Source: Methylophilus rhizosphaerae (GTDB lineage: Bacteria; Pseudomonadota; Gammaproteobacteria; Burkholderiales; Methylophilaceae). Taken from it: a DNA stretch of 64,000 bases. Below are positions 1-9,333 of this stretch, piece after piece; the first letter of the stretch is position 1, and every line of letters starts with the position of its first letter. Position numbers and translations under genes: made by a program. Below the pieces are notes generated by a model. The model searched no databases. It saw nothing but the letters and a program-made list of their open reading frames with translations, and had not been told where the DNA came from. Location of the stretch: contig NZ_FNFX01000002.1 in assembly GCF_900100975.1 (NCBI RefSeq), positions 558,001 to 622,000 on the forward strand, given 5' to 3'.

Positions 1-1808
1 CTTAAACCTTCTATATAGTTGGCATACAAAGACACATTTTCTTGCGGCTTGAACACCACGCCCCCGACCGGGGTAAGTGCACTTTTATCATACGGGGAAT
101 TGGTAGAAAAAAGATAAGCTTGCTGTTCTACTCTTTGCTGCCTCGCTCCTAACGTGACCTGTACTTTCTCATCTAAAAATGACAAGGTATCTGCCAATGC
201 AAAGCTGGTTAATGTCATTGCAGTATACTTGGTCTTGTTATCCGCAAAACCTGAGGTGCTTGGTATGCCTATATACACGGGAGAAAAAATATTACTGTTA
301 ACAAGCACCCCAGGTAATAAAGCGACCATTGAAAGATCTGTATTCTGGATAACCTTGGTTGCGCCAACACTCACCTGATGCCCAATCGGGCCAGTATCAA
401 ACTTGATTCGGCTCCCGGCTTCAAACGACTCTGACTTCACTTCAAAAAGCTGCCAAATAGGAGTGGAGTTATAATTACCGCTGGTACTCTTCAGGATCGG
501 GTTACCTGCCACAGCATCCATCAGACTGGTACGGCGACCAACCCCGGCGTAGACCATCATGGCATCGGTGACATCATATTCGCCACGCAACACCATGGAG
601 CGGTCTTTCATTTGTGAATGACCATAGCCAGGGTAATTGAGCTGGTTATCAGGTGCCCCCGGCATTTTGGTTAGACCAGTATCCGCTTGAAATTGACGGA
701 CCACTTTATTAATTGTCTCTTGCTGGTTAATAAAATCAGCCGTTACTCGTAAGCGCTCACCGCGATAATCCAGCGCCAGGCTGCCCATAAATTCTTCCAG
801 CTTCTGCTGGTCAATCGCGGTATCACCTTTGCGGTACATGCCATTGAGGCGGACACCAAACTCGTTGTTTTCACCAAACCGGCGACCCAAATCTGCCGTG
901 CCGCCATAGACGGAATCACGCATATATGAAACACCAAAGCGGCTTAATGCCTCGTCACCGGCACGCTTGGGCACAATATTAATGCTACCGCCAACATTAC
1001 CACTCGGCGGCATGCCATTCAGCAATGCGCTAGGCCCCTTGAGCACTTCCACACGCTCGGCCATTTCTACCGGTACGCGGTAATACGGCGCCAGGCCATA
1101 CATGCCATTCAGGGCAATATCCTGGCTGGCGACGGTAAAACCGCGGATGGAAAAGTCTTCATTGATATTGGTGCGGGCACTGGTTTGCCTGACTGACGGA
1201 TCATTTTGCAAGACATCAACAATACTGCGGGCCTGCTGATTGGCAATGGTCTCCGCCGTATAGTTGGTCACATTGAACGGCACATCGAGAAAGTCACGCT
1301 GTCCCAGCATACCGGCACGGCCAGCACGGGCCACCTGGGCACCTGCATATATCGAGTGATCCTCTGCCACTCTGGCACTGGATACCGCGACTTCCGGCAA
1401 TGTATCTACCGCGCCTGCTGTGGCGGGAAGTGGCTGCAAGGCTTTCTGTAATTTGTAGCTACCGTTGTCCTGCACCACCGCCTGCAAACCACTACCGGTC
1501 AAAATGGCATTCAAACCCGGCAGGACATCATACTGCCCACGTAATCCACGGCTTTGCTTGCCCTGGGTCAGGCTGGCATCAATTACCAGCAAAATGCCCG
1601 TCTGCCGCGCATACGCATTGAGTACCTGGTCCATAGAGCCGGCGGCAATATTGAATGCCGGTAAAGCAGCATGGCTTTCCTGCACAGCTTCTGCATAGGC
1701 ACGTGGCATGTAGGCCATGGAGATCATCCCGGAAAGCAATAACAGGCCGGCGAGTTGATTGATACGGAATGCCGGCAAGATTGCCTGGGCATGAACAGGG
1801 TGTGACAT
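1..1808 (-). CDS. TonB-dependent siderophore receptor with STN signalling domain (C-terminus off window)
   Basis: Outer-membrane receptor for a ferric chelate, energised by TonB. The 602 codons present show a signal peptide (about residues 1-40), an STN/secretin-TonB short N-terminal domain (about 48-120), a plug domain (about 150-270, with the typical VEVLKGPSALLNG stretch) and the first barrel strands. Roughly the last 200 residues lie beyond the left edge. The STN domain is the feature of transducer-type receptors (FecA, FpvA), which signal through a FecR-like anti-sigma factor, and the upstream gene pair is exactly FecI/FecR. The ATG at 1808 has a GAGG ribosome site 8 bases upstream. The ligand cannot be told from sequence alone. 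Confidence 0.9.
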   Translation of the reverse strand, partial: MSHPVHAQAILPAFRINQLAGLLLLSGMISMAYMPRAYAEAVQESHAALPAFNIAAGSMDQVLNAYARQTGILLVIDASLTQGKQSRGLRGQYDVLPGLNAILTGSGLQAVVQDNGSYKLQKALQPLPATAGAVDTLPEVAVSSARVAEDHSIYAGAQVARAGRAGMLGQRDFLDVPFNVTNYTAETIANQQARSIVDVLQNDPSVRQTSARTNINEDFSIRGFTVASQDIALNGMYGLAPYYRVPVEMAERVEVLKGPSALLNGMPPSGNVGGSINIVPKRAGDEALSRFGVSYMRDSVYGGTADLGRRFGENNEFGVRLNGMYRKGDTAIDQQKLEEFMGSLALDYRGERLRVTADFINQQETINKVVRQFQADTGLTKMPGAPDNQLNYPGYGHSQMKDRSMVLRGEYDVTDAMMVYAGVGRRTSLMDAVAGNPILKSTSGNYNSTPIWQLFEVKSESFEAGSRIKFDTGPIGHQVSVGATKVIQNTDLSMVALLPGVLVNSNIFSPVYIGIPSTSGFADNKTKYTAMTLTSFALADTLSFLDEKVQVTLGARQQRVEQQAYLFSTNSPYDKSALTPVGGVVFKPQENVSLYANYIEGL

Positions 1809-1906
1809 GTTTATTTCCTCATTGAAAAAGTAGTTTTCACTCCTCTCCCGAATGAAAAAGTAAAAGTGCTACGCTTAATGTCTTTTTTTACTTAACCTCA
1901 CATTTA

Positions 1907-2875
1907 TTAAGCAGCATGTACAGTGACCCAGTATTTTGAAAAGTAATCAATACGCAAAGGCAGCGCCTGCAACAAAGACTGCAGCACCCTATCGGTATCC
2001 GATAACGGGAAAACGCCTGATACCAGCATATTGGCAACCGTCTGGTCATAGCGGATCACCCCCGTGCGGTAGCGGCTCAGCTCATCCAGGAAATCACCCA
2101 GGCGCAATTGCTCTGCCACCAGCTTGCCATCCAGCCAGGCAGTTTCATTGCCATTGGCACTTACTTTAGACAAGGCACCGTTCAACAATCCTGCCTGCAT
2201 TCCGCTTGCAATGGTGAGGTCATGCAGGCCATTGTCCGAGCGCAGCCTGACGGCGCCTTCATGAACAGACACCCTGGTTTCGTGGTGTTTCAGGCGGACA
2301 TTGAATTTTGTACCCAGTGCGGTTGCGGTACCGTGCCGGGTTTGTACCAGTAATGGCCTGGCCTGGCTGTGGTCAGGCGCCGTGCTGATATAAATCTCCC
2401 CTTCATGCAAAACCAGCCTGCGCTCATGTTCGCTATAGGCAATATCAACCGAAGTGGAGGTGTTCATGATCAATTGGCTGCCATCGGCCAATACAATTTT
2501 TTCCTGTTGCCCGGTATGGGTGCGGTAATCCGCAGCCAGCGCCTGCCAGCCCTCACTTTGGCGCACAATGGGGACAGCACTGCCTGTCACGGCAGCAAGC
2601 CCCAGCATTTGCATGAAACGGCGACGTTTGGCAGAAGAGATTTTATGCCTGACCAGACCGATGGTCGCCTGGGGCACCAATTGCAGTTTTTGCTGCATGG
2701 CTTCTATTTCAGACCATGCCTGCTGGTGCAGCTCACTGCGTGCCAGCCACGCCTCAAATGCATGTTGCTGATCGTCTGTCACTTCCCCCGACCACAATAG
2801 CACCTGCCACTCCAGGGCTTCCTGCCGCAACTGGGCATCATCGACAGCGGTATGGAGGGCGCGCTGCTGGCTCAT
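1907..2875 (-). CDS. FecR-family anti-sigma factor / sigma regulator
   Basis: Inner-membrane regulator that relays the receptor signal to the FecI-type sigma factor. The 322-residue protein has the cytoplasmic FecR N-terminal domain (DUF4880, with EALEWQVLLWSGEVT near the N-terminus). A basic stretch and single membrane segment follow at about residues 86-106, then the periplasmic FecR domain (about 115-210) and a C-terminal STN-interacting region ending in WVTVHAA. It overlaps the sigma gene by four bases (ATGA), which implies translational coupling. The receptor gene follows after 98 bases. Family and role are clear; the inducing signal is not. Confidence 0.92.
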   Translation of the reverse strand: MSQQRALHTAVDDAQLRQEALEWQVLLWSGEVTDDQQHAFEAWLARSELHQQAWSEIEAMQQKLQLVPQATIGLVRHKISSAKRRRFMQMLGLAAVTGSAVPIVRQSEGWQALAADYRTHTGQQEKIVLADGSQLIMNTSTSVDIAYSEHERRLVLHEGEIYISTAPDHSQARPLLVQTRHGTATALGTKFNVRLKHHETRVSVHEGAVRLRSDNGLHDLTIASGMQAGLLNGALSKVSANGNETAWLDGKLVAEQLRLGDFLDELSRYRTGVIRYDQTVANMLVSGVFPLSDTDRVLQSLLQALPLRIDYFSKYWVTVHAA

Positions 2876-3375
2876 AACTGTTCCATACAGGCCTGGGTGG
2901 CCTTCAGCATATACTTGCGTACGGCCGCAACAGAGATGCCAAGCTGGGCAGCAATTTCGCTGTAAGTGCGTTGATCAAAACGCGAAAGAATAAAAGTCTC
3001 GCGTACCCTGGCAGGCAATTGATCGAACACTTTGTCGAGCTGAATCAGGCTTTGCAAGGCAATTGCCTGCTGCTCGGGCGACGGGATATCTATTGGCGGT
3101 AATTGCAGCAGCCATTCATGATAGGCCTGCTCCAGGCGCTGGCGACGGTAAAGATCAATCACCAGGCCTTTGGCGATCTGGGTCAAATACGCACGCGACT
3201 GTCCCGGCAAAGGCGTTTTATCGGAAACAATCAGCCGCACAAACGTGTCTTGTGCCAGGTCAGCTGCAGTATGCTGGCAAGACAGTTTTTTTCGTAACCA
3301 GGCTTTTAACCAGCCATGATGGTGGCTGTACAAGTGATGCAACTGCTGTTGCACACCGGGATCAGGCATTGACAT
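2872..3375 (-). CDS. FecI-type ECF RNA polymerase sigma factor
   Basis: A 167-residue ECF sigma factor of the iron-starvation (FecI/PvdS-like) group. Region 2 is visible as AADLAQDTFVRLIVS and region 4 as a helix-turn-helix around QRTYSEIAAQLGISVAAVRKY. It should direct transcription of the downstream receptor gene when FecR is triggered. The start may be the first ATG (3375) or the in-frame ATG two codons later (3369). A strong Fur box lies directly upstream, so the cassette should be repressed when iron is plentiful. Confidence 0.93.
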   Translation of the reverse strand: MSMPDPGVQQQLHHLYSHHHGWLKAWLRKKLSCQHTAADLAQDTFVRLIVSDKTPLPGQSRAYLTQIAKGLVIDLYRRQRLEQAYHEWLLQLPPIDIPSPEQQAIALQSLIQLDKVFDQLPARVRETFILSRFDQRTYSEIAAQLGISVAAVRKYMLKATQACMEQL

Positions 3376-3383
3376 AACAATTA

Positions 3384-3402
3384 GTTAATAAGAATCATTA
3401 TC
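3384..3402 (-). promoter_or_regulatory. Fur box upstream of the fecI-like gene
   Basis: The 19 bases match the Fur consensus (GATAATGATAATCATTATC) at 16 positions, including an unbroken ten-base AATCATTATC half. The site is 9 bases upstream of the sigma-factor start codon, where bound Fur would block the promoter. The match was counted by hand; binding is inferred. Confidence 0.8.
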
Positions 3403-3535
3403 GATGATACCTAACACTGCCTATCCAAGGCAACACTTATCTTGCGTGAATCAAAGTGTCTGATAATTAAATTTCATTAATAGCAAAATACACCATTAAT
3501 TACACCATTTAAGTCGCATAGCCTATTGAACATAC

Positions 3536-4918
3536 TTACTGCCCGCCCAGCGCCTTGTATAACCCGACCTGGTTCTGCAAACCCTGCTGGCGGATCTGCA
3601 CCAGTTGCGACTGCGCGTCCAGCACGCTGCGCTGCGCATCGAGTAATTCCAGGTAAGTGACCAGGCCCTGGTCCAGCTTGCGCTGCACCAGTTGCAGGCG
3701 GCTGCTTTCCAGTTCACGCAACCGCGCCCTGGAGGCAGTTTCTTCAGCAATCACCGTGCGCGTACCCAGCACATCCATCACTTCCCTAAAGGCAACCTGT
3801 ATGGTCTTTTCATAATTGACTACTTCAATCCGCTGGCGGGTTTCGGCCAGGCTCAGATTGGCTTTGTTACGGCCATAGTTGAAAATCGGGATCACCAGTT
3901 GCGGACTGAAGGCCCAATAGTTACTACCGGTGTCAGAAAACAGTTTGGAGAATTCCGAGTTCACCAGCCCGACATTGGTCGTGAGTTGCAGGCGCGGGTA
4001 AAACGCCGCCCTGGCAGCACCGATATTGGCATTGGCGGCTTTGAGTTGATGTTCTGCCGCACGGATATCTGCGCGTCGGGTCAGCAAACTGGAAGGTAGG
4101 CCAGGCGTCACGTCCGCCAGCTTTAAATCCTCCAATGGTTTGATGGTTAACGGGGTGCGCTGTGCGGATTCACCCAACAGTAAATACAAGGCATTTTGCG
4201 TGGTCGCTAGTTGGCGCTGCCATTGCGCTTGCTGCGCCTGCACTTGCTCGACCTGAATCTGGGCGGCTTTCACGTCCAGCACCTGGTCCAGCCCTGCATC
4301 AAAACGGCGCTGTGTGCGTTGCAAGGCTTGCTGCCTGTCAGCCAGTGTTTGCCGGGTGACTTTGAGCTGGGCGTGGAGAGCAAGTACATTGACGTACTGG
4401 GTCGCGATTTCGGTCACCAGCGTGGCCTGCACGGCTTGCCGGTTTTCAGTCACGGCCAGGTATTGCTCCAGCGCTGCCTGGGTCAGGCTTTTGACACGGC
4501 CAAACACATCAATTTCATAATCTGAAATGCCTACGCCCACCCGGTATAACTCGGCTTCGAAGGCCTGGCTGGAGCTGAACACGGTACGGCTGCGGTCATA
4601 AGCCAGGTTACCTTGTATGGTCGGCAGGCGGTCTGCTTTCTGCACACCGTAAGTCGCCCTGGCTTCGTCCATGCGCAACACTGCCGTTTTGAGGTCGCGG
4701 TTATGCGCTAAACCGACCTCTATCAGTTTCTGTAAGTCCGCATCGGGGAAATAGCTTTGCCAGGTCAGTGGGGGCGCCTCAGTCACCTGTTCGTTGACTG
4801 GCTGCCCCGGATAAGCATCAGGCACCGGTGCCGCTGGCCTGAAATACTCAGGTATCAGCGAACAGCTACTGACGGCCAATGCCAGTGCAACAATGACGGG
4901 AAGACGGCTAAACTTCAT
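3536..4918 (-). CDS. RND efflux outer-membrane factor (OprM/NodT lipoprotein)
   Basis: Outer-membrane channel of the first tripartite efflux pump. The 460-residue protein begins with a lipoprotein signal (MKFSRLPVIVALALAVSSCS, lipobox cysteine at residue 19). It then shows two OEP (outer membrane efflux protein) repeats; the second contains the family's RADIRAAEHQLKAANANIGAARAAF signature. The ATG at 4918 is preferred over an in-frame upstream start because the lipobox then falls at the right place. The gene overlaps the end of the pump gene by 11 bases. The order adaptor-pump-channel is that of MexAB-OprM-type operons. Confidence 0.93.
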   Translation of the reverse strand: MKFSRLPVIVALALAVSSCSLIPEYFRPAAPVPDAYPGQPVNEQVTEAPPLTWQSYFPDADLQKLIEVGLAHNRDLKTAVLRMDEARATYGVQKADRLPTIQGNLAYDRSRTVFSSSQAFEAELYRVGVGISDYEIDVFGRVKSLTQAALEQYLAVTENRQAVQATLVTEIATQYVNVLALHAQLKVTRQTLADRQQALQRTQRRFDAGLDQVLDVKAAQIQVEQVQAQQAQWQRQLATTQNALYLLLGESAQRTPLTIKPLEDLKLADVTPGLPSSLLTRRADIRAAEHQLKAANANIGAARAAFYPRLQLTTNVGLVNSEFSKLFSDTGSNYWAFSPQLVIPIFNYGRNKANLSLAETRQRIEVVNYEKTIQVAFREVMDVLGTRTVIAEETASRARLRELESSRLQLVQRKLDQGLVTYLELLDAQRSVLDAQSQLVQIRQQGLQNQVGLYKALGGQ

Positions 4919-7900
4919 GGGACACCTTTTGCTGTGCGGCTGGCTTCTGCATCCATCGCCCCACCACAATAAAAAACAACGGGACAAAAAAGATCGCCAG
5001 CAAGGTCGCGGCGATAATGCCGCCCAGCACACTGGTGCCGATGGCCACTTGTGCGCCGGAGGCTGCACCGGTTGAAAATGCCAGCGGAATCACGCCTACG
5101 CCAAATGCCAGTGAAGTCATCACAATCGGGCGCAAGCGCTCTTTGGCCGCCAGCAAGCTGGCCTCAAGCAAAGGCATACCTTGCAGCACGTGCTCGCGCG
5201 CGAATTCGACAATCAGGATGGCGTTTTTGGCGGATAAACCAATCGTCGCAATCAGGCCGACCTTGAAATAGATATCGTTCGGCAATCCACGCAAGGTGAC
5301 GCCCAGCAATGCACCCAGCACGCCCAATGGCACTACCAGCATTACCGCAAACGGAATCGCCCAGCTTTCATATAACGCAGCCAGTACCAGGAACACCACC
5401 AGGATAGATAAGCCGAACAGCATGGCGGCCTGGCTACCGGATTGTTTCTCTTCCAGGGACTGGCCGGCCCACTCGAAGCCTATGCCTTTACCCAGGCCTT
5501 GCACCAGTTGTTCGATCTTTTGCATGGCTTCGCCACTACTATAACCAGCCCCTGCCCCGCCATTGATATTAAATGACGGGAAGCCGTTAAAACGGGTGCG
5601 TTGCGGCGTGCCCATGGCCCATTCCAGCGTCATGATGGAAGACAGGGGCACCAGGCTGCCATCGGCGGCTTTGAGGCGGATTTTCTTGATATCTTCCAGC
5701 GTCTGGCGTTGTTTGCCATCCGCCTGTACCAGCACCCGGCGCACCTGGTTGCCGTAGACAAAATCACCCAGGTAATTCGAGCCAAGCAAGGTCGCCAGGG
5801 TATCGTTGATTTCATCCAGGGAGATACCCAGGGTATTGGCCTTGCTGCGGTTAAGCTGCATATTGACCACCGGCGTGTCATACAGCCCAGCAAACAAGAC
5901 ATTGGCCAATTCAGGGTGTTTGGCCGATTCAGAAATTAACTGGTCACGCGCCTTCATCAGGGTTTCTATGCCCACGCTGGCGCGGTCTACCAGTTTCATG
6001 TCAAAACCACCCACACTGCCCAGCTCAGGCAACGGCGGCGCATTCATGGCGAAAATACTCAAATTGGGGCGGCCATAAAAGTGCTGATTCACCCGGTTCA
6101 CAATCGCCTGCACCTGTTGTTCTGCCTTGGGCCGCGCCGCCCAGTCCTTGAGCGTAATAAACAACATGCCGCTATTGGTGCTGGTGCCGTAAAAGCTGAA
6201 ACCGCTGACTTCAAAGATAATCTCGACCGGCTCATGTTGCCGGATATAGCGGCTCATATCGCCCAGCACTTCTGCCGTTTCTGCCAGCGTTGCGCCTTGT
6301 GGCAAAGACACCATGACCATAAAGTTACCCTGGTCCTCTTCTGGCAAGAATGCGCCTGGCAAACGCATGAATAGCCAGCCCACCAGGGTGACAATCAGGC
6401 CAAACACCACCAGCCAGCGCAATGGCTTGTTGAGCAACCCACCGGTCAGGCGGGTATAGCGCTCGGTCATGCACTTGAAGCTGCGGTTAAACCAGACAAA
6501 AAAGCGTGCTTTCGGGCTGGCCTCATGCCGCAATAGCGTCGAGCACAGCGCGGGTGTCAACGACAGTGCCAGGAACGCCGAAAAGCTGATCGAGACGGAC
6601 AATGCCAGTGAAAACTGGCGGTAGATATTGCCCACCGCGCCACTGAAAAATGCCATGGGGATAAATACCGATACCAGCACGGCGGTGATGCCCACCACGG
6701 CGCCACTGATCTGCGACATGGCTTTAATGGTCGCGTCATAGGCGGATAGGCCTTCTTCGACAATCAGGCGCTCGACATTCTCAACTACCACGATGGCATC
6801 ATCCACCAGGATACCAATGGCCAGCACCACGCCAAACATGGTCAGTACATTAATCGAATAGCCCAGCCAGTACATGACGGCAAACGTACCCATCAAGGCA
6901 ATCGGCACCACAATGGTCGGGATCAGCGTGGCCCGCAGGTTCTGCATAAACAGGTACATGACCACAAATACCAGCAACACCGCTTCCACCAGCGTTTGAA
7001 TCACTTTTTTAATAGAAATCGACACAAACGCCGAAGAATCATAAGACAGCTGGTACATGACGTTAGGCGGGAAATATGGCTGCATCTGTTCCATCGCGTC
7101 TTTCACACGCTTGATGGTTTCTACCGCATTGGAGCCCGGTGCAAGCTTGATCGCCATACCCGCCGCATTCTTGCCGTTCACTTTAGAGCTATAGGTATAG
7201 TCACTACTGCCCAGCTCTACCCGTGCCACATCCTTCACCAGCAAAGCCGAACCATCGGCCTGGGTGCGGAGTGGCACATTGGCAAAATCTTCCACGGTTT
7301 TGAGCGTGGCTTCCGCTTCCAGTGATACGCTCAGTGGCGACCCCTCGGGCACACCGCTGGCGCCCACTTGGCCCAGGGTTAAACGGGTATTGTAGCTACG
7401 CAAGGCATTGGAGATTTCCGTGACGCTGACATTCAGACCGGCCATCTTCTGCGGATCCGGCCAGATGCGCATGGCATATTCCGGGCTGAATGACTGCACT
7501 TTGCCTACGCCCTGCACGCGCTTGAGCGTAGGCATCACCGTGGCGGATGACAGCTCGCCGAGGTCAATTTCGCTGTAACGGTTGTCTTCCGAGGTCAGCG
7601 ACACAATCAGCTGGAAACTGTCTGCCGATTTTTCCACCATAATGCCGCTACGGCGCACGATTTCCGGCAAACGCACTTCTACGCTCTTTAGGCGGTTTTG
7701 CACATCGACCGCCGCCAGGTCGGGGTTGGTGCCCTGGCGAAACGTCACGCTGATAGACGCCATGCCCAGGTTACTGGTAGCAGACACATACATCAGGCCA
7801 GGCATCCCATTCATTTCGCGCTCGATAATCGAAGTCACGGTTTCTTCCACCACCTTGGCAGACGCACCGGGATAAGTCGCGGCAATATTGACGACTGGCG

Positions 7901-8018
7901 GCGCAATATCGGGGTACTGCGCAATCGGTAATTGTTTGATGGCGATTAAACCTGCCAGCACAATCAGGATGGCAATCACCCAGGCAAAAATCGGGCGATC
8001 AATAAAAAATCGGCTCAT
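4908..8018 (-). CDS. RND multidrug efflux transporter (HAE1/AcrB family)
   Basis: Inner-membrane proton/drug antiporter of the first efflux system. At about 1036 residues it has the family's usual length. It opens with [20 protein letters not shown] (TM1), carries large periplasmic porter/docking loops after TM1 and TM7, and keeps the TM4 proton-relay motif [16 protein letters not shown]. The ATG at 8018 is preferred to a TTG two codons upstream. The adaptor gene ends 25 bases upstream and the channel gene overlaps its end, so the three genes form one operon read leftward from the TetR operator. Substrates are not predictable from the sequence. Confidence 0.94.
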   Translation of the reverse strand: MSRFFIDRPIFAWVIAILIVLAGLIAIKQLPIAQYPDIAPPVVNIAATYPGASAKVVEETVTSIIEREMNGMPGLMYVSATSNLGMASISVTFRQGTNPDLAAVDVQNRLKSVEVRLPEIVRRSGIMVEKSADSFQLIVSLTSEDNRYSEIDLGELSSATVMPTLKRVQGVGKVQSFSPEYAMRIWPDPQKMAGLNVSVTEISNALRSYNTRLTLGQVGASGVPEGSPLSVSLEAEATLKTVEDFANVPLRTQADGSALLVKDVARVELGSSDYTYSSKVNGKNAAGMAIKLAPGSNAVETIKRVKDAMEQMQPYFPPNVMYQLSYDSSAFVSISIKKVIQTLVEAVLLVFVVMYLFMQNLRATLIPTIVVPIALMGTFAVMYWLGYSINVLTMFGVVLAIGILVDDAIVVVENVERLIVEEGLSAYDATIKAMSQISGAVVGITAVLVSVFIPMAFFSGAVGNIYRQFSLALSVSISFSAFLALSLTPALCSTLLRHEASPKARFFVWFNRSFKCMTERYTRLTGGLLNKPLRWLVVFGLIVTLVGWLFMRLPGAFLPEEDQGNFMVMVSLPQGATLAETAEVLGDMSRYIRQHEPVEIIFEVSGFSFYGTSTNSGMLFITLKDWAARPKAEQQVQAIVNRVNQHFYGRPNLSIFAMNAPPLPELGSVGGFDMKLVDRASVGIETLMKARDQLISESAKHPELANVLFAGLYDTPVVNMQLNRSKANTLGISLDEINDTLATLLGSNYLGDFVYGNQVRRVLVQADGKQRQTLEDIKKIRLKAADGSLVPLSSIMTLEWAMGTPQRTRFNGFPSFNINGGAGAGYSSGEAMQKIEQLVQGLGKGIGFEWAGQSLEEKQSGSQAAMLFGLSILVVFLVLAALYESWAIPFAVMLVVPLGVLGALLGVTLRGLPNDIYFKVGLIATIGLSAKNAILIVEFAREHVLQGMPLLEASLLAAKERLRPIVMTSLAFGVGVIPLAFSTGAASGAQVAIGTSVLGGIIAATLLAIFFVPLFFIVVGRWMQKPAAQQKVSHEV

Positions 8019-8042
8019 GTTCAACTCTCGTCATACCACTGT

Positions 8043-9206
8043 TCAGGGGGCAACGGCCTTTGTTATCCTGTCTTTGGCACTCACCTGCCTGGGCGTCACC
8101 TTGGCGCTCGCAGCCTGCGTGGCGGCGTTAGTCACCACTACCTGTTCACCCGGCTGCAAGCCTTGTTCAACCACCCATTGCTTATCCACCACCCTCCCAG
8201 TTTGCACTTCACGGGATTCCAGCTCATGTTTGGTATTCACCACCCATACCCGCGTGGAAAACTGGTCACGGATCAAGGCATCCCTGGGGATGAGAATCGC
8301 ATTCGGATTGGTGGCCTGGCGGATTTTCAAGCGCACATAGGCGCCCGGCATCAACTCTTGCTGCGGGTTGTCAAAAATGGCGCGCATGATGACGGAGTCC
8401 GTCGCTTGGTTGACCGAGACATCAGAGAATGAAAGCTTGCCTGTGCTTGGATAAGTTGAACCATCCGGCAAGATCAGGGCAATCTGCAATTGGCCATTGC
8501 TACCTTTCAACTGTCCGTCACGCAAGGCCTTGCGCAACGCAAACACCTCAGAAGAAGACTGGGCAAAATTCACATACACCGGGTTGATTTGCTCCACTGT
8601 GGTCATGTGCGTGGCTTCGTCTTTACCAACCAGCGCACCTTCAGTGACCAGCGCACGGCGTGCCACGCCATCAATCGGTGAAGTCACATTGGCATAAGCC
8701 ACATCAAGTTTGGCGCGGTTCAGCTTGGCTTGTGCCGCGGCCACTTCAGCCCTGGCCAGCTGGGCTTCAGCCTGTGCCGCGCGATAGTCCCGCTGGCTCA
8801 CGGACTGGTCGCCGACCAGCGCCTGGTAACGCTGCAGTTTGTCATTGGCATTGGCCAGGTTGGCTTCGGTCCTGGCCAGCTCTGCATCCGCTTCCAGCTT
8901 GCTGGCTTGCAACTGCTCCGGGTTAAGGGCAAACAATGGCGTCCCTGCTTTTACTGCCTGCCCTTCCTGATACAACCGTTTGGACACAATACCAGAGACG
9001 CGTGCACGCACTTCGGCGATGCGGTAGGCCTCTACCCGGCCTGGCAACTCCACTTCGGCGGGAATATCGGCAGTCTGCACGGTCACCACTTCGACCTCAG
9101 GCGCAGTAGCCGCTGCCTGGCTAGCTTCCTGCGGTTTACTACAAGCGGAAAGTTGCAATAACAGAAGTACGACCACAGAGGCCGTGCTGACAGGGAAACG
9201 GGACAT
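8043..9206 (-). CDS. RND efflux periplasmic adaptor (membrane fusion protein)
   Basis: Periplasmic lipoprotein that bridges pump and outer-membrane channel. The roughly 387-residue protein has a lipobox near residue 20 (LLLLQLSACS). A lipoyl/barrel-sandwich hybrid domain split by an alpha-helical hairpin (about 60-190) follows, then the beta-barrel and membrane-proximal domains. The ATG at 9206 is preferred over one at 9212 because AGAAGG lies 7 bases before it and only 1 base before the other. It is the first gene of the leftward efflux operon, divergent from the tetR-family gene. Confidence 0.93.
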   Translation of the reverse strand: MSRFPVSTASVVVLLLLQLSACSKPQEASQAAATAPEVEVVTVQTADIPAEVELPGRVEAYRIAEVRARVSGIVSKRLYQEGQAVKAGTPLFALNPEQLQASKLEADAELARTEANLANANDKLQRYQALVGDQSVSQRDYRAAQAEAQLARAEVAAAQAKLNRAKLDVAYANVTSPIDGVARRALVTEGALVGKDEATHMTTVEQINPVYVNFAQSSSEVFALRKALRDGQLKGSNGQLQIALILPDGSTYPSTGKLSFSDVSVNQATDSVIMRAIFDNPQQELMPGAYVRLKIRQATNPNAILIPRDALIRDQFSTRVWVVNTKHELESREVQTGRVVDKQWVVEQGLQPGEQVVVTNAATQAASAKVTPRQVSAKDRITKAVAP

Positions 9207-9256
9207 GAACATGCCTTCTTGCTATAGGAACACCAGCATTCTATCTGCCCTTTTAC

Positions 9257-9286
9257 AATTAATCAATCATGACTGATTGATTAATT
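9257..9286. promoter_or_regulatory. Perfect inverted-repeat operator between the efflux operon and tetR-family gene
   Basis: Two 13-base arms (AATTAATCAATCA and its exact complement) flank a four-base TGAC centre, giving a 30-bp palindrome. It lies 51 bases from the adaptor start and 48 bases from the regulator start. Its size and position fit a TetR-family operator that controls both divergent transcription units; binding is inferred. Confidence 0.8.
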
Positions 9287-9333
9287 TTTGGTATCATATA
9301 CCCCTTATTTAAGGAGCAGCAGACCTAGAAATC

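Noticed and set aside
1809-1906. FecI-type ECF promoter before the TonB-dependent receptor.
   Set aside because: A TTAAG-N17-CGT arrangement can be drawn on the minus strand, but the consensus is too loose and the match too weak to support a call.
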